Notes under the pieces: model-generated
Seen by the model: only the letters and a program-made list of their open reading frames with translations
What the model was told of the DNA's origin: nothing
The model's database searches: none
Source of the DNA: Rhizobium rosettiformans W3
GTDB lineage: Bacteria; Pseudomonadota; Alphaproteobacteria; Rhizobiales; Rhizobiaceae
DNA: 64,000 bases
Direction: 5' to 3'
Assembly: GCF_004912135.1 (NCBI RefSeq)
Contig: NZ_STGU01000004.1
Span: 310,001 to 374,000 of the forward strand
Shown: piece by piece, positions 47,784-58,711 of the stretch
How positions within the stretch are numbered: position 1 is the stretch's first letter
How the letters are laid out: the number at the start of each line of letters is the position of its first letter
Program-made: the position numbers and the translations under genes

Positions 47784-48281
47784 ATGCGCGACAGCCTGTT
47801 CTACCGCCAGCCCCAATTCGAGATCGTCCCGATGACCTCCGAGCACTGCCGCGCGGTGTCGGAGCTGCATGGCCAGCGCTTCCCACGCGCCTGGGGCGAC
47901 GGCGAGTTCCTAAGCCTCCTTCTCCAGCCCAACACTTTCGGTTTCGCTGCTTGGCAGACCAATACGCTGATCTTCAAGGCACCACTCGCCGGTTTCGTGC
48001 TCGCCCGCGAAGTGGCTGGCGAGGCGGAGATCCTGACGATTGCCGTCAGCGACAAGGTCGCGCGCTTCGGCCTTGGCTGGCGACTGATGCAGGCAGCGCT
48101 CCGCGAGGCGAAGGGCAGGGGCGGGGAATCCATGTTTTTGGAAGTCGATGACGGCAATCAGGCCGCACTCGGCCTCTATCGCAAGCTCGGCTTCGAGAAA
48201 GCCGGTGAACGCCCCGCCTATTACACCGATGAAAACGGCCGCCGGTCCTCCGCGCTTGTCATGCGCCGCGATCTTCGCTAA
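47784..48281 (+). CDS. rimI: Ribosomal protein S18 alanine N-acetyltransferase (RimI-like GNAT)
   Basis: A 165-residue GNAT acetyltransferase. MTSEHCRAVSELHGQRFPRAWGDGEFLSLL is the RimI-type start region, EILTIAVSDKVARFGLGWRLMQAALREAKGRG the acetyl-CoA-binding motif A, and MFLEVDDGNQAALGLYRKLGFEKAGERPAYY motif B with the catalytic Tyr. The neighbour tsaB supports the call; the true substrate in rhizobia is not shown. ATG 47784 is 1 nt after the tsaB stop. Confidence 0.9.
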   Translation: MRDSLFYRQPQFEIVPMTSEHCRAVSELHGQRFPRAWGDGEFLSLLLQPNTFGFAAWQTNTLIFKAPLAGFVLAREVAGEAEILTIAVSDKVARFGLGWRLMQAALREAKGRGGESMFLEVDDGNQAALGLYRKLGFEKAGERPAYYTDENGRRSSALVMRRDLR

Positions 48282-48325
48282 CCCGGCGGTTGGACGAACC
48301 GACCATCTGCGGATATGCTGACATT

Positions 48326-48754
48326 ATGAATGACGCCCTGAAATCGCTCGAAACGCTGTGTGCCGAACGGGGCATGCGCATGACCGAGCAGCGTCGCGTT
48401 ATTGCCCGCATTCTAGAAGAATCGGATGATCATCCCGATGTCGAGGAGCTCTACCGTCGCTCATCGAAGGTGGATGCGAAGATCTCGATTTCCACGGTTT
48501 ACCGGACGGTCAAACTCTTCGAAGACGCGGGCATCATCGAGCGCCACGATTTCCGCGATGGCCGCTCGCGCTACGAGACCGTTCCGGAAGAGCACCACGA
48601 TCACCTGATCGACTTGAAGACCGGTACCGTCGTCGAATTCCATTCGCCGGAAATCGAAGCGCTTCAGGAGCGCATTGCGCGCGAACATGGCTTTCGCCTC
48701 GTTGGCCACCGGCTCGAACTTTACGGCATCCCCCTGTCGAAGGACGAGAAATAA
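48326..48754 (+). CDS. mur: Fur-family regulator, manganese-responsive Mur type
   Basis: A 142-residue Fur-fold repressor. The winged helix is GMRMTEQRRVIARILEESDDHPDVEELYRR to ISISTVYRTVKLFEDAGIIERHDF; the metal-binding motif EEHHDHLIDLKTGTVVEF is near residue 90. It lacks the CxxC structural zinc motif of E. coli Fur. In S. meliloti and R. leguminosarum this ortholog is Mur, which controls manganese uptake (sitABCD), while RirA and Irr control iron. The neighbours (tsaB-rimI upstream, plsC-miaB downstream) match those of the S. meliloti gene. Start ATG 48326. Confidence 0.93.
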   Translation: MNDALKSLETLCAERGMRMTEQRRVIARILEESDDHPDVEELYRRSSKVDAKISISTVYRTVKLFEDAGIIERHDFRDGRSRYETVPEEHHDHLIDLKTGTVVEFHSPEIEALQERIAREHGFRLVGHRLELYGIPLSKDEK

Positions 48755-48784
48755 GCCGATGCCCGCCATGCCAGTGAGGCCCGC

Positions 48785-49585
48785 GTGATCAACTGGCTGA
48801 GGGTCGGCCTTTTTCTCGTCGTGCTGCTGGTCATCTCGGGCCTGATGATCCCGGTCCAGTTGCTGGCACTGCGCTTCGATTGGCCGCTCCGGCGCCGGCT
48901 GCCGCGCTACTGGCACCGCATGGCGCTCTGGTTCCTCGGCATTCGCGTGCATGTGCATGGCAGGCTCGAGACACGCCGGCCGCTGATGATCGCCGCCAAC
49001 CATGCCTCCTGGAAGGATATCCTCGTCCTCGGCTCGATCGCCGATGTTGCCTTCATCGCCAAGACCGAGGTCGCCTCCTGGCCGGTCTTCGGTTTCCTCG
49101 CCAAATTGCAGAAGACGATTTTCGTCGTACGCGAGGAAAAGCGCCGCACGGGGGACCAGGTCAACGAGATTGCCGCCCGCATGGCCGACGGCGAAATCGT
49201 CGTGCTCTTCCCCGAAGGCACGACGTCGGACGGCAACCGGATCCTCGGCATCAAGTCGTCGCTCTTTGGCGCTGCGGCAGCAGCCCTGCCGAAAGACGAC
49301 GAGAACGGCATCGTCAATGTCCAGCCGACGGCCATTGCCTACACCCGCGTCCAGGGCATGCCCATGGGCCGCTACCACCGCCCGATCGCCGGCTGGCCGG
49401 GAGATACGGGGCTGATGGAGCATCTGATCGGTGTCCTGCGGGCCGGCGCGCTGGATGTCGACGTGACCTTCGGCGAGACGGTCGAGTTTCGCAAAGGCGA
49501 CAGCCGCAAGACGCTCGCGCTGCGCATCGAAGAGCAGTTGCGCGCGATGCTGCTCGCCCATCTCAGAGGTCGCTACAGGCGCTGA
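48785..49585 (+). CDS. Lysophospholipid acyltransferase family protein (PlsC type)
   Basis: A 266-residue 1-acyl-glycerol-3-phosphate acyltransferase-like membrane protein. A hydrophobic N-terminus (LRVGLFLVVLLVISGLMIPVQLLAL) anchors it; the HX4D motif is ANHASWKDI near residue 77, and FPEGTTSDGNRI near 145 is motif III. It should place an acyl group at sn-2 of a lysolipid; this is the S. meliloti plsC position rather than olsA, so phosphatidic acid synthesis is the favoured role, with lyso-ornithine lipid acylation a less likely one. GTG 48785 is the start. It lies 30 nt after mur. Confidence 0.88.
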   Translation: MINWLRVGLFLVVLLVISGLMIPVQLLALRFDWPLRRRLPRYWHRMALWFLGIRVHVHGRLETRRPLMIAANHASWKDILVLGSIADVAFIAKTEVASWPVFGFLAKLQKTIFVVREEKRRTGDQVNEIAARMADGEIVVLFPEGTTSDGNRILGIKSSLFGAAAAALPKDDENGIVNVQPTAIAYTRVQGMPMGRYHRPIAGWPGDTGLMEHLIGVLRAGALDVDVTFGETVEFRKGDSRKTLALRIEEQLRAMLLAHLRGRYRR

Positions 49586-49642
49586 TATGCTGCGCTCATT
49601 TTTCGGTTTAATCGTGGGCCGAAAACCACTAAATAGCGCGCC

Positions 49643-51037
<1,395 letters not shown>

Positions 51038-51077
51038 AGTGAGGGCCTGAACCTGATCACAGCAGGAGCCTGATCGC

Positions 51078-52133
51078 TTGAACGCAACAGAAGTGGTTTC
51101 TTCACCCTCGCGCAATGTCCGCACCTCTGCGACCGACGCCAATCACTTCATCTTGACGTTCGAGAACAACAGGCTTGCCAGCGAGCTATTCGGCCAGTTC
51201 GACCAGCATTTGAAATTGCTTGAGCAGCGCCTCCAGATCGAGGCCCGCGCCCGCGGCAACTCGGTGGCCATTACCGGCGAACTCCAGGCGACCAACCAGG
51301 CTCGACGCGCGCTCGACTTCCTCTATGCCCGCCTGCAGAGCGGCGGCTCGGTGGAAGCCTCCGACGTCGAAGGTGCCATCCGCATGGCGGTTGCCGCAGA
51401 CGACCAGCTGTCGCTGCCGACGCTGGAGCGTAAGGCCAAGCTGTCGATGGCGCAGATCTCCACCCGAAAGAAGACGATTGCGGCCCGCACGCCGACGCAG
51501 GACGCCTATATGCGGGCGCTCGAGCGTTCGGAAATGGTTTTCGGCGTCGGCCCTGCCGGTACCGGCAAGACCTATCTTGCCGTCGCCCATGCCGCACAGC
51601 TTCTCGAGCGCGGCGTCGTCGATCGCATCGTGCTGACGCGCCCTGCGGTCGAAGCCGGCGAGCGCCTCGGCTTCCTGCCGGGCGACATGAAGGACAAGGT
51701 CGATCCCTATCTGCGCCCGCTCTACGATGCGCTCTATGACATGATCCCCGGCGACAAGGTCGAGCGCGCCATTACCGCCGGCGTCATCGAGATCGCCCCG
51801 CTCGCCTTCATGCGCGGGCGGACGCTCGCCAATGCGGCGATCATTCTCGACGAAGCGCAGAACACGACCTCGATGCAGATGAAGATGTTCCTGACGCGTC
51901 TTGGCGAAAACGGTCGCATGATCATCACCGGTGACCCGAGCCAGGTTGACCTGCCGCGCGGCGTCACTTCCGGTCTGGTCGAGGCCCTGAACGTGCTGAA
52001 GGGTGTCGAAGGCATTTCCGTCGTCCGCTTCAAGGATACGGACGTGGTTCGCCACCCGCTGGTCGGCCGCATCGTGCAGGCCTATGACGCCAAGTACAAG
52101 GTACAGGACGAGAGCGAGCAGAGCGAGCACTAA
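51078..52133 (+). CDS. ybeZ: PhoH-like ATPase (YbeZ)
   Basis: A 351-residue P-loop protein of the PhoH family. Walker A is [17 protein letters not shown] near residue 158, with [38 protein letters not shown] as Walker B and the sensor region near 258. It pairs with YbeY in ribosome and RNA quality control. TTG 51078 with AGGAG 9 nt upstream is taken as start. miaB, ybeZ, ybeY and corC form the common proteobacterial order. Confidence 0.95.
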   Translation: MNATEVVSSPSRNVRTSATDANHFILTFENNRLASELFGQFDQHLKLLEQRLQIEARARGNSVAITGELQATNQARRALDFLYARLQSGGSVEASDVEGAIRMAVAADDQLSLPTLERKAKLSMAQISTRKKTIAARTPTQDAYMRALERSEMVFGVGPAGTGKTYLAVAHAAQLLERGVVDRIVLTRPAVEAGERLGFLPGDMKDKVDPYLRPLYDALYDMIPGDKVERAITAGVIEIAPLAFMRGRTLANAAIILDEAQNTTSMQMKMFLTRLGENGRMIITGDPSQVDLPRGVTSGLVEALNVLKGVEGISVVRFKDTDVVRHPLVGRIVQAYDAKYKVQDESEQSEH

Positions 52134-52153
52134 GCCCGCTTCGCCACCAAACG

Positions 52154-52660
52154 ATGAGCCAGTTGGACATACAGATTGCCGTCGAAGCCGACGGTTGGGA
52201 AGACGAGACGGCGCTGGAGGCTTTAGCCACCCGCGTGCTCGGCGCAGCGGAAACCCATCTAGCGACTCGCGAGGGCCAGCCCTTTCCGCAGCAGGGCACG
52301 GAAGTGTCCCTCGTCTTTGCCGATGACGAGATGATCCGCGAGATCAACGCGGAATGGCGCGACAAGGACAAGCCGACCAACGTCCTGTCCTTCCCCGCGT
52401 TTCCGGTGACGCCCGGCAAGATGCCGGGGCCGATGCTCGGCGACATCATCATCGCCCGCGAGACGGTCGAGCGCGAAGCCGTCGAATTGGACAAGACTTT
52501 CGAGGATCATCTGACCCATTTGATGGTTCATGGATTCCTGCATCTTTTCGGCTACGACCACATGGAAGTGAACGACGCCGAGAAAATGGAAGCGCTGGAG
52601 ACTCGCATTCTGGCGGAACTTGGCCTATCTGACCCCTATGCGGGGCAGGACCCGATCTGA
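52154..52660 (+). CDS. ybeY: Endoribonuclease YbeY (rRNA maturation factor)
   Basis: A 168-residue zinc metalloprotein that acts in 16S rRNA 3' processing and 70S quality control. The three-His zinc motif [15 protein letters not shown] (HGxLHLxGYDH) is at about residues 122-136. [13 protein letters not shown] and [18 protein letters not shown] are also family features. It lies 21 nt after ybeZ and 13 nt before the corC-like gene. Its S. meliloti ortholog is known to be a single-strand RNase. Confidence 0.97.
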   Translation: MSQLDIQIAVEADGWEDETALEALATRVLGAAETHLATREGQPFPQQGTEVSLVFADDEMIREINAEWRDKDKPTNVLSFPAFPVTPGKMPGPMLGDIIIARETVEREAVELDKTFEDHLTHLMVHGFLHLFGYDHMEVNDAEKMEALETRILAELGLSDPYAGQDPI

Positions 52661-52672
52661 TAGTTTGGAACA

Positions 52673-54001
52673 ATGACCGATTTTGCGACGAAAACGGCCC
52701 CCGAGGCCAAAGAGAGTAACGAGGGTTCCTCTTCCGAAGAGGGCAGTAGTCCCCCCCGAGCGGAAAGCTCGGCCCGACAATCCCCGTCTTTCTGGGCCCG
52801 CCTGGGCCGTATCCTGAAGCCCTCTTCCTCCACGAGCCTGCGCGAGGACTTGACCGTCGCGCTGAAAGCCGATGCGACCTTGGGCGAGGCCTTCACGCCC
52901 GAAGAACGGGCGATGCTGCACAACATCCTGCGGTTCCGCGAAGTCCGCGTTGAGGACATCATGGTCCCGCGCGTCGACATCGAGGCGGTCGACCAGAGCG
53001 TCACCATCGGCGAGTTGATGACGATCTTCGATGTCTCCGGTCGCTCGCGCATGCCGGTTTATGCCGAAACGCTGGATGACCCGCGCGGCATGGTTCATAT
53101 CCGCGACCTCCTCTCTTACGTCACCAAGCAGGCTCGCAGCCGCAGGCGCGTGGCCAAGGCCGCGGCACCCGCTAATGGCGCGGAGAAGGTGGAGAAGGTC
53201 GAAAAGGCACCGGCCAAGCCGAAGATCGATTTCGATCTCGCGCGCATCGACTTGAGCAAGACGGTGGCTGAAGCCGGCATCATCCGCTCCATCCTATTCG
53301 TGCCGCCGTCGATGCTAGCATCCGACCTGATGACCCGCATGCAGGCCGCCCGCACGCAGATGGCTCTCGTCATCGATGAATACGGCGGTACCGATGGTCT
53401 CGTCAGCCACGAGGACATCGTGGAAATGGTCATCGGCGACATCGACGATGAACACGATGACGAAGAGGTCATGTTCAGCCGGGTCGCCGACGACGTGATC
53501 GTCGCCGATGCCCGCGTCGAACTGGAAGAGATCGCGGAAGCGATCGGCCCCGACTTCGACATCAAGGATCGTCTGGAAGACGTCGACACCCTGGGTGGCC
53601 TTATCTTCTCGGCGCTTGGCCGGATCCCGGCACGGGGCGAAGTGGTGCAGGCCTTGCCGGGCTTCGAGTTCCACATTCTCGATGCCGACCCGCGCCGCAT
53701 CAAGCGCGTTCGCGTCGCCCGCAAGCGCGCAGGCGCTCGTCGCCGGTCAACGACGAAGGGTGATGTCGATACCCGCGCCGATGGTGACATCGACGCAAAG
53801 GCAGCCAAGGCCGCGAAAGCCGATAACTCTCTGCAGGGGGAAGGCGCGACCAAGGCGCGCGCCAAGGCTCCGGCAAAACCCCGCGCGCCCAAGGCTTCAG
53901 TGAAGCCGGCCGAGCCTGCCGCCGAGCCGGACGTCCAGCCTCTTGCTGAGCCGGTCGCCGAGGCCGGTCAGCCGCCTCTGGAGAATGCCGACCGCGCGTA
54001 G
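52673..54001 (+). CDS. CorC/HlyC family CBS-domain transport protein
   Basis: A 442-residue hemolysin-C/CorC relative without the DUF21 membrane domain. An acidic, Ser/Glu-rich N-terminus precedes two CBS domains (VEDIMVPRVDIEAVDQSVTIGELMTIF near 100-165 and FVPPSMLASDLMTRMQAARTQMALVIDEYGGTDGLVSHED near 215-270) separated by a 40-residue Lys/Ala/Glu-rich insertion, and a CorC_HlyC domain (residues 285-340). The last 90 residues are Ala/Lys/Pro-rich and probably disordered. The family is linked to magnesium and cobalt efflux. It lies between ybeY and lnt as usual. Confidence 0.9.
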   Translation: MTDFATKTAPEAKESNEGSSSEEGSSPPRAESSARQSPSFWARLGRILKPSSSTSLREDLTVALKADATLGEAFTPEERAMLHNILRFREVRVEDIMVPRVDIEAVDQSVTIGELMTIFDVSGRSRMPVYAETLDDPRGMVHIRDLLSYVTKQARSRRRVAKAAAPANGAEKVEKVEKAPAKPKIDFDLARIDLSKTVAEAGIIRSILFVPPSMLASDLMTRMQAARTQMALVIDEYGGTDGLVSHEDIVEMVIGDIDDEHDDEEVMFSRVADDVIVADARVELEEIAEAIGPDFDIKDRLEDVDTLGGLIFSALGRIPARGEVVQALPGFEFHILDADPRRIKRVRVARKRAGARRRSTTKGDVDTRADGDIDAKAAKAAKADNSLQGEGATKARAKAPAKPRAPKASVKPAEPAAEPDVQPLAEPVAEAGQPPLENADRA

Positions 54002-54098
54002 ACGGTAGCGGTTGGCACCGCCCGCGCCGAAAACCGCGACATCCCTCCGGTTTTTTGGAAGACTGCCCGCGATTGATTCGCAAGCACGAGGGGTGGAT

Positions 54099-55688
54099 AT
54101 GCAGACTTTGGCAGCGAGGATTCTGCTGCTGTGGGGGGTAAGGCGCGCTGGTCTTGCCATTCTCGCAGGAGCGATCGGGGCGCTGGCCCTTCCGCCCTTT
54201 GATTCCTTTGCCGCGATGTTCGTGTCGTTCACGCTGCTCGTGTGGCTGCTCGACGGCGCGACGGGCAATGCCGAGACGGGGAGGGCGGGGCTGTCGTCCT
54301 CCTTCTGGATCGGCTGGCTCTTCGGCCTCGGCTACTTCGTCTCTGGCCTCTGGTGGCTTGGCAATGCACTGCTTCTGGAGGCCGAGGAATTCGCCTGGGC
54401 GTTCCCTCTGGCCGTCCTGGGCCTGCCCGCCGTGCTTGCCATCTTCTATGGTCTTGCCACCATGCTGGCCCGCCTTCTCTGGTCGGACGGCATGGGGCGC
54501 ATTGCAGCGCTTGCCGCCGCCTTCGGTCTCCTCGAATGGCTCCGCAGCTTTGTGGCGACCGGCTTTCCCTGGAATGCCATCGGTTATGCAGCAATGCCGG
54601 TGCCTTTGATGATGCAGTCGAGCCACGTCCTCGGCATCCTCGCCATCACCCCGCTCGCCGTCTTTGTCTTCGCCTCTCCGGCTCTTCTTGGAACCCGCAA
54701 AGGGGCATGGCCGGGGCTTCTTCTCGCCAGTGCGCTCCTCGTCGCGCATTTCGGCTACGGCGCGTTCCGCCTCTATGTCGAGCCCCCGGTCGAGACGGAC
54801 AAGACAATGGTCGTGCGTCTCGTCCAGCCCTCTATCGATCAGTCACAGAAGCTGGAAAACACCGATCGCATCGGCATCTTCGAAAAGCATCTGGCCCTGA
54901 CCGCCGCGCCACCGGAGGAAGGCAAGCCGCGACCTGACGTGATTGTCTGGCCGGAAACCTCCGTACCCTTCATCCTGACGGAGAACCCGGACGCCCTCGT
55001 GCGCATCGGCGATGTGCTGCAGGACGGGCAGATCCTGTTGACGGGGGCCGTGCGGGCCGAGGAGCGCGGCGCCGGTCTGCCGCCGCTCTACTACAACTCG
55101 GTCTACATGATCGATGACAAGGGACAGATCCTTGGCGCAAGCGACAAGGTCCATTTGACGCCCTTCGGAGAATACGTGCCCTTCGAGGATCTGCTGCGCC
55201 AGTTCGGCATCGAGGAACTGATCAGCCTTCCCGGCGGGTTCACGGCCGCTGCCAGCCGCACGCCGCTTACGCTTCCTTCCGGCATCGGGCTCTATCCCCT
55301 GATCTGCTACGAGGCCATCTTTCCGGGTGAGGTTGCATCGGATCTCGCCGGTACAAGTGCAATCTTGAACGTCACCAACGACGCCTGGTTCGGCGCGAGC
55401 CCCGGTCCCTATCAGCACTTCCTCCAGGCGCGGCTGCGGGCCGTGGAAACCGGTGTGCCCTTGATTCGCGTGGCAAACAGCGGGATTTCGGCCGTCATCG
55501 ACCCCTATGGGCGTATCGTTCAGGGACTGTCCCTTGACGCTGCCGGCGCGGTGGATGCAACTCTCAGTGTTAAATCTGTCCCGGTCCGGCACAGCCACAA
55601 CCACGCCTTAAACCTTTGGTTGGTGGTGGGAATGATGACCTTGATGGCGGCCATTTCTAGTCTGGGTTTTATTAGGCGGGCGAATTGA
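54099..55688 (+). CDS. lnt: Apolipoprotein N-acyltransferase
   Basis: A 529-residue inner-membrane enzyme that adds the third acyl chain to lipoproteins. About six to seven N-terminal membrane helices precede a nitrilase-like periplasmic domain: catalytic Glu in VIVWPETSVP near residue 290, Lys in GASDKVHLTPFGEYVPFEDLL near 350 and Cys in GLYPLICYEAIFPGE near 408. ATG 54099 has GAGGGG upstream; a TTG at 54012 would add 29 residues. In S. medicae the ortholog, actA, is needed for acid tolerance and lies beside phrR, as here. Confidence 0.95.
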   Translation: MQTLAARILLLWGVRRAGLAILAGAIGALALPPFDSFAAMFVSFTLLVWLLDGATGNAETGRAGLSSSFWIGWLFGLGYFVSGLWWLGNALLLEAEEFAWAFPLAVLGLPAVLAIFYGLATMLARLLWSDGMGRIAALAAAFGLLEWLRSFVATGFPWNAIGYAAMPVPLMMQSSHVLGILAITPLAVFVFASPALLGTRKGAWPGLLLASALLVAHFGYGAFRLYVEPPVETDKTMVVRLVQPSIDQSQKLENTDRIGIFEKHLALTAAPPEEGKPRPDVIVWPETSVPFILTENPDALVRIGDVLQDGQILLTGAVRAEERGAGLPPLYYNSVYMIDDKGQILGASDKVHLTPFGEYVPFEDLLRQFGIEELISLPGGFTAAASRTPLTLPSGIGLYPLICYEAIFPGEVASDLAGTSAILNVTNDAWFGASPGPYQHFLQARLRAVETGVPLIRVANSGISAVIDPYGRIVQGLSLDAAGAVDATLSVKSVPVRHSHNHALNLWLVVGMMTLMAAISSLGFIRRAN

Positions 55689-55836
55689 CCAAAAACCCCT
55701 AAAATTGCATAGTGGCTCAGACCGGTAATCTACAAGTATGCTGAAAGATCATCGACGGCGAGCACAACGTCTCGTTATGGTTGGGCGGGCATCGGGTGAG
55801 GGTCGCAACGCCAACAACTTTGTCAGGACGACATTA

Positions 55837-56256
55837 ATGATCGAGAACAAGAAGAAGCCGAACCCAATTGACATTCACGTCGGGAGCCGGATTCGCCTTC
55901 GTCGCACGATGCTTGGCATGAGCCAGGAGAAGCTTGGTGAAAGCCTCGGGATCACCTTCCAGCAGATTCAGAAGTATGAAAAAGGCACCAACCGCGTGGG
56001 CGCCAGCCGCCTGCAGAACATCTCCAACATTCTGACGGTTCCGGTTTCCTTCTTCTTCGAAGACGCACCCGGCGAGCAGCCCGCGAACTCCACCGGCATG
56101 GCGGAAGCGTCGAGCTCGAACTATGTCGTAGACTTCCTGTCCTCGTCTGAAGGCCTTCAGCTGAACCGCGCTTTCGTCAAGATCGCCGACCCCAAGGTTC
56201 GTCGCAAGATCGTCGACCTGGTCAAGGCTCTGGCCGCTGAAGCCGACAGCGAATAA
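55837..56256 (+). CDS. praR: XRE-family transcriptional regulator PraR/PhrR
   Basis: A 139-residue regulator with an XRE-type HTH at about residues 12-68 (HVGSRIRLRRTMLGMSQEKLGESLGITFQQIQKYEKGTNRVGASRLQNISNIL) and a C-terminal helical region ending VRRKIVDLVKALAAEADSE. In R. leguminosarum PraR represses quorum-sensing genes; in S. medicae the equivalent phrR is induced by low pH and lies next to actA (lnt). ATG 55837 follows AGGACG; the frame upstream to 55738 is not family-like. It lies between lnt and metK, with its own terminator. Confidence 0.94.
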   Translation: MIENKKKPNPIDIHVGSRIRLRRTMLGMSQEKLGESLGITFQQIQKYEKGTNRVGASRLQNISNILTVPVSFFFEDAPGEQPANSTGMAEASSSNYVVDFLSSSEGLQLNRAFVKIADPKVRRKIVDLVKALAAEADSE

Positions 56257-56280
56257 GCCCAATCATCCCCCGATAAAGAG

Positions 56281-56304
56281 AGCGGCCGCAGGGCCGCTTT
56301 TTTT
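56281..56304 (+). terminator. Intrinsic terminator after praR
   Basis: AGCGGCC, a GCAG loop, GGCCGCT and seven or more T residues. It separates praR from metK. Confidence 0.93.
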
Positions 56305-56329
56305 GTGTCCTTGGAAGGAAAAGTTTACT

Positions 56330-56351
56330 CACATAAAGATATATTTATGTG
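56330..56351. promoter_or_regulatory. Near-palindromic operator upstream of metK (SAM-cycle regulator type)
   Basis: Arms CACATAAA (56330-56337) and TTTATGTG (56344-56351) flank a 6-nt GATATA centre, so 20 of 22 positions are symmetric. A weak promoter (TTGGAA at 56311, 17-nt spacer, TAAAGA at 56334) would overlap it. The AT-rich ATAAAGATAT core recalls ArsR-type (SahR-like) regulators of the SAM cycle; the match is from memory. Confidence 0.5.
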
Positions 56352-56420
56352 GTTGTGTCCTTGTCATCGCCGCTCGAACTGAGTAACGATGCCGCCATCC
56401 ATACTTTGAGGGGAATCCCG

Positions 56421-57659
56421 ATGCGCGCAAACTATCTCTTCACCAGCGAATCCGTTTCCGAAGGTCACCCGGACAAGGTCTGTGACCGCATCTCCGACGA
56501 AATCGTCGATCTCGTTTACCGGGAAGCGGCCAAGACCGGCGTCGATCCCTGGACCGTGCGCATCGCCTGCGAAACCCTTGCCACCACGAACCGCGTCGTC
56601 ATCGCCGGCGAAGTTCGCCTGCCGCCGAGCCTGATGAAGACAGACAAGAACGGCAACGAGGTCATCAATCCCTCGAAGTTCAAGTCTGCCGCCCGCAAAG
56701 CGATCCGCGATATCGGCTACGAGCAGGACGGCTTCCACTGGAAGACCGCCAAGATCGACGTGCTTCTGCACTCCCAGTCCGCCCACATCGCTCAGGGCGT
56801 CGACAAGGCTGCCGACAGCTCCAACAGCGAAGGCGCCGGCGACCAGGGCATCATGTTCGGCTACGCCTGCAAGGAAACGCCGGACCTGATGCCGGCCCCG
56901 ATCTATTACTCGCACAAGATCCTGCAGACGCTCTCCACCGCCCGCAAGAAGGGCGAGGGCGATGTCGGCAAGCTCGGCCCCGATGCCAAGAGCCAGGTCA
57001 CCGTCCGTTATGTCGATGGCAAGCCGGCCGAGGCCACCTCGATCGTGCTGTCCACCCAGCATCTCGACGAGAACTGGGATTCGAAGAAGGTTCGCCAGGT
57101 TGTCGAGCCCTATATCAAGGAAGCCCTTGGCGACCTGAAGATCGCCGACGACTGCGCCTGGTACATCAACCCCACGGGCAAATTCGTCATCGGTGGTCCG
57201 GATGGTGATGCTGGCCTCACCGGCCGCAAGATCATCGTCGACACCTATGGCGGTGCGGCCCCCCATGGTGGCGGCGCCTTCTCCGGCAAGGACACCACCA
57301 AGGTCGACCGTTCGGCCGCCTATGCCGCGCGTTATCTCGCCAAGAACGTCGTTGCCGCCGGTCTCGCCGACAAGTGCACCATCCAGATTTCCTACGCGAT
57401 TGGCATCGCTCAGCCGCTGTCGATCTATGTCGACCTGCATGGCACCGGCAAGGTGACCGAGGACGAAGTCGAAGCCGCGATTCGCAAGGTCATGGACTTG
57501 TCCCCGTCCGGCATCCGCCGCCATCTTGACCTGAACAAGCCGATCTATGCTAAGACGGCGGCCTACGGCCATTTCGGCCGCAAGGCTGGCCGTGATGGTT
57601 CCTTCTCCTGGGAGAAGCTGGACCTGGTCAAGCCGCTCAAGGATGCGATCAAGGCTTGA
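56421..57659 (+). CDS. metK: S-adenosylmethionine synthetase
   Basis: A 412-residue enzyme that makes SAM from methionine and ATP. Three family blocks are present: [21 protein letters not shown] near residue 10, [13 protein letters not shown] near 138 and [19 protein letters not shown] near 285. It is longer than the E. coli enzyme, as is usual for rhizobia. ATG 56421 has GAGGGG upstream; the longer frame from 56349 adds 24 residues and begins inside the operator. trmB, a SAM user, follows after 5 nt. Confidence 0.97.
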   Translation: MRANYLFTSESVSEGHPDKVCDRISDEIVDLVYREAAKTGVDPWTVRIACETLATTNRVVIAGEVRLPPSLMKTDKNGNEVINPSKFKSAARKAIRDIGYEQDGFHWKTAKIDVLLHSQSAHIAQGVDKAADSSNSEGAGDQGIMFGYACKETPDLMPAPIYYSHKILQTLSTARKKGEGDVGKLGPDAKSQVTVRYVDGKPAEATSIVLSTQHLDENWDSKKVRQVVEPYIKEALGDLKIADDCAWYINPTGKFVIGGPDGDAGLTGRKIIVDTYGGAAPHGGGAFSGKDTTKVDRSAAYAARYLAKNVVAAGLADKCTIQISYAIGIAQPLSIYVDLHGTGKVTEDEVEAAIRKVMDLSPSGIRRHLDLNKPIYAKTAAYGHFGRKAGRDGSFSWEKLDLVKPLKDAIKA

Positions 57660-57664
57660 TCTGA

Positions 57665-58366
57665 ATGACGGAACAGGAACGCAGGACACGGTCGACCGAG
57701 GCATTCTTCGGTCGGCGCAAGGGTAAGCCGTTGCGCGACCAGCAGGTCGAGCGGATGGAAACCGTCCTGCCGGAATTGAAGGTCGACCTCGCCGCGCCCG
57801 TGCCGGCCGATCTGAAATCCCTGTTCCCCGTTCCCGTCGACAAGCTCCGCCTCGAGATCGGCTTCGGTGGCGGTGAGCATCTCGTTCATCGCGCCCGCAC
57901 CAACCCCACGACCGGTTTCATCGGGGTCGAGCCCTTCGTCAATTCCATGGCGAAGCTGCTCGCGGTGGTCGAGGCCGAGGGGCTGAAGAACATCCGCGTC
58001 TATGACGATGACGCGACCCAATTGCTGGACTGGCTGCCGGAGGGTCAGATCGACCAGATCGATCTGCTCTACGCCGATCCCTGGCCGAAGAAGAAGCACT
58101 GGAAGCGGCGTTTCGTCTCACAGGTAAACCTGGAGCGCTTTCACAAGGTGCTGAAGCCGGAAGGCATCTTCTGCTTCGCCTCCGACATCGACACCTATGT
58201 CAACTGGACGCTGCAGCATTGCCGCGATCATGGCGGGTTCGAGTGGACGGCCCGCAATGCGAGCGACTGGCTGACGCCCTACGAGGGCTGGCCGGGCACG
58301 CGCTATGAGAACAAGGCCCGCCGCGAAGGGCGTTCATCGGCCTATCTCACATTCCGCAAGCGCTGA
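57665..58366 (+). CDS. trmB: tRNA (guanine-N7-)-methyltransferase
   Basis: A 233-residue SAM-dependent enzyme that makes m7G46 in t[17 protein letters not shown] near residue 60 is motif I; the TrmB signature [35 protein letters not shown] is near 137. The N-terminus is basic ([26 protein letters not shown]), as in other alphaproteobacteria. It is 5 nt downstream of metK, probably co-transcribed. Confidence 0.97.
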   Translation: MTEQERRTRSTEAFFGRRKGKPLRDQQVERMETVLPELKVDLAAPVPADLKSLFPVPVDKLRLEIGFGGGEHLVHRARTNPTTGFIGVEPFVNSMAKLLAVVEAEGLKNIRVYDDDATQLLDWLPEGQIDQIDLLYADPWPKKKHWKRRFVSQVNLERFHKVLKPEGIFCFASDIDTYVNWTLQHCRDHGGFEWTARNASDWLTPYEGWPGTRYENKARREGRSSAYLTFRKR

Positions 58367-58404
58367 TTCGCAGCGCCGGAGGCTGCGATGTCTCGCTGCA
58401 CCAC

Positions 58405-58662
58405 TCAGTGCAGCGAAACGGTCTTCAGGTCGTCTTCCGCAGCCTTGAAGAAGGTGCTGGATCGGTTGTCGGTGAGCAGGATCGGCGTGCCGTCAGCGGC
58501 AAACAGCGCCCACAGATCCAATGTCGGGTCGATTTCCGGGGCTTCCGGGAAGCAGCGGGACACTTCGTCCGACTTCATCTTGCGGATATAGCCGACTTCG
58601 CCAGCGCCGAGATGCGCCAGTTCGGATTTCGTCAGGCGGGATGAGGCTTCTTTCAGTAACAT
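58405..58662 (-). CDS. DUF1150 small protein
   Basis: An 85-residue conserved alphaproteobacterial protein of DUF1150. The pattern LTKSELAHLGAGEVGYIRKMKSDEV and PTLDLWALFAADGTPILLTD is characteristic. Function unknown, but it commonly follows a small heat-shock gene, as it does here (49 nt downstream of hsp20), so a role in the same stress response is plausible. ATG 58662 follows GGAGG; a GC-rich extension to 58695 is less likely. Confidence 0.87.
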   Translation of the reverse strand: MLLKEASSRLTKSELAHLGAGEVGYIRKMKSDEVSRCFPEAPEIDPTLDLWALFAADGTPILLTDNRSSTFFKAAEDDLKTVSLH

Positions 58663-58711
58663 TCCGATCCTCCGCGAATGAGGGAGAGGCGGCACAGCAT
58701 TGCCGCAACCT

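Noticed and set aside
56305..56420. SAM riboswitch upstream of metK
   Set aside because: The leader is short and AT-rich and shows no SAM-II or other known aptamer pattern; the near-palindrome explains it better.
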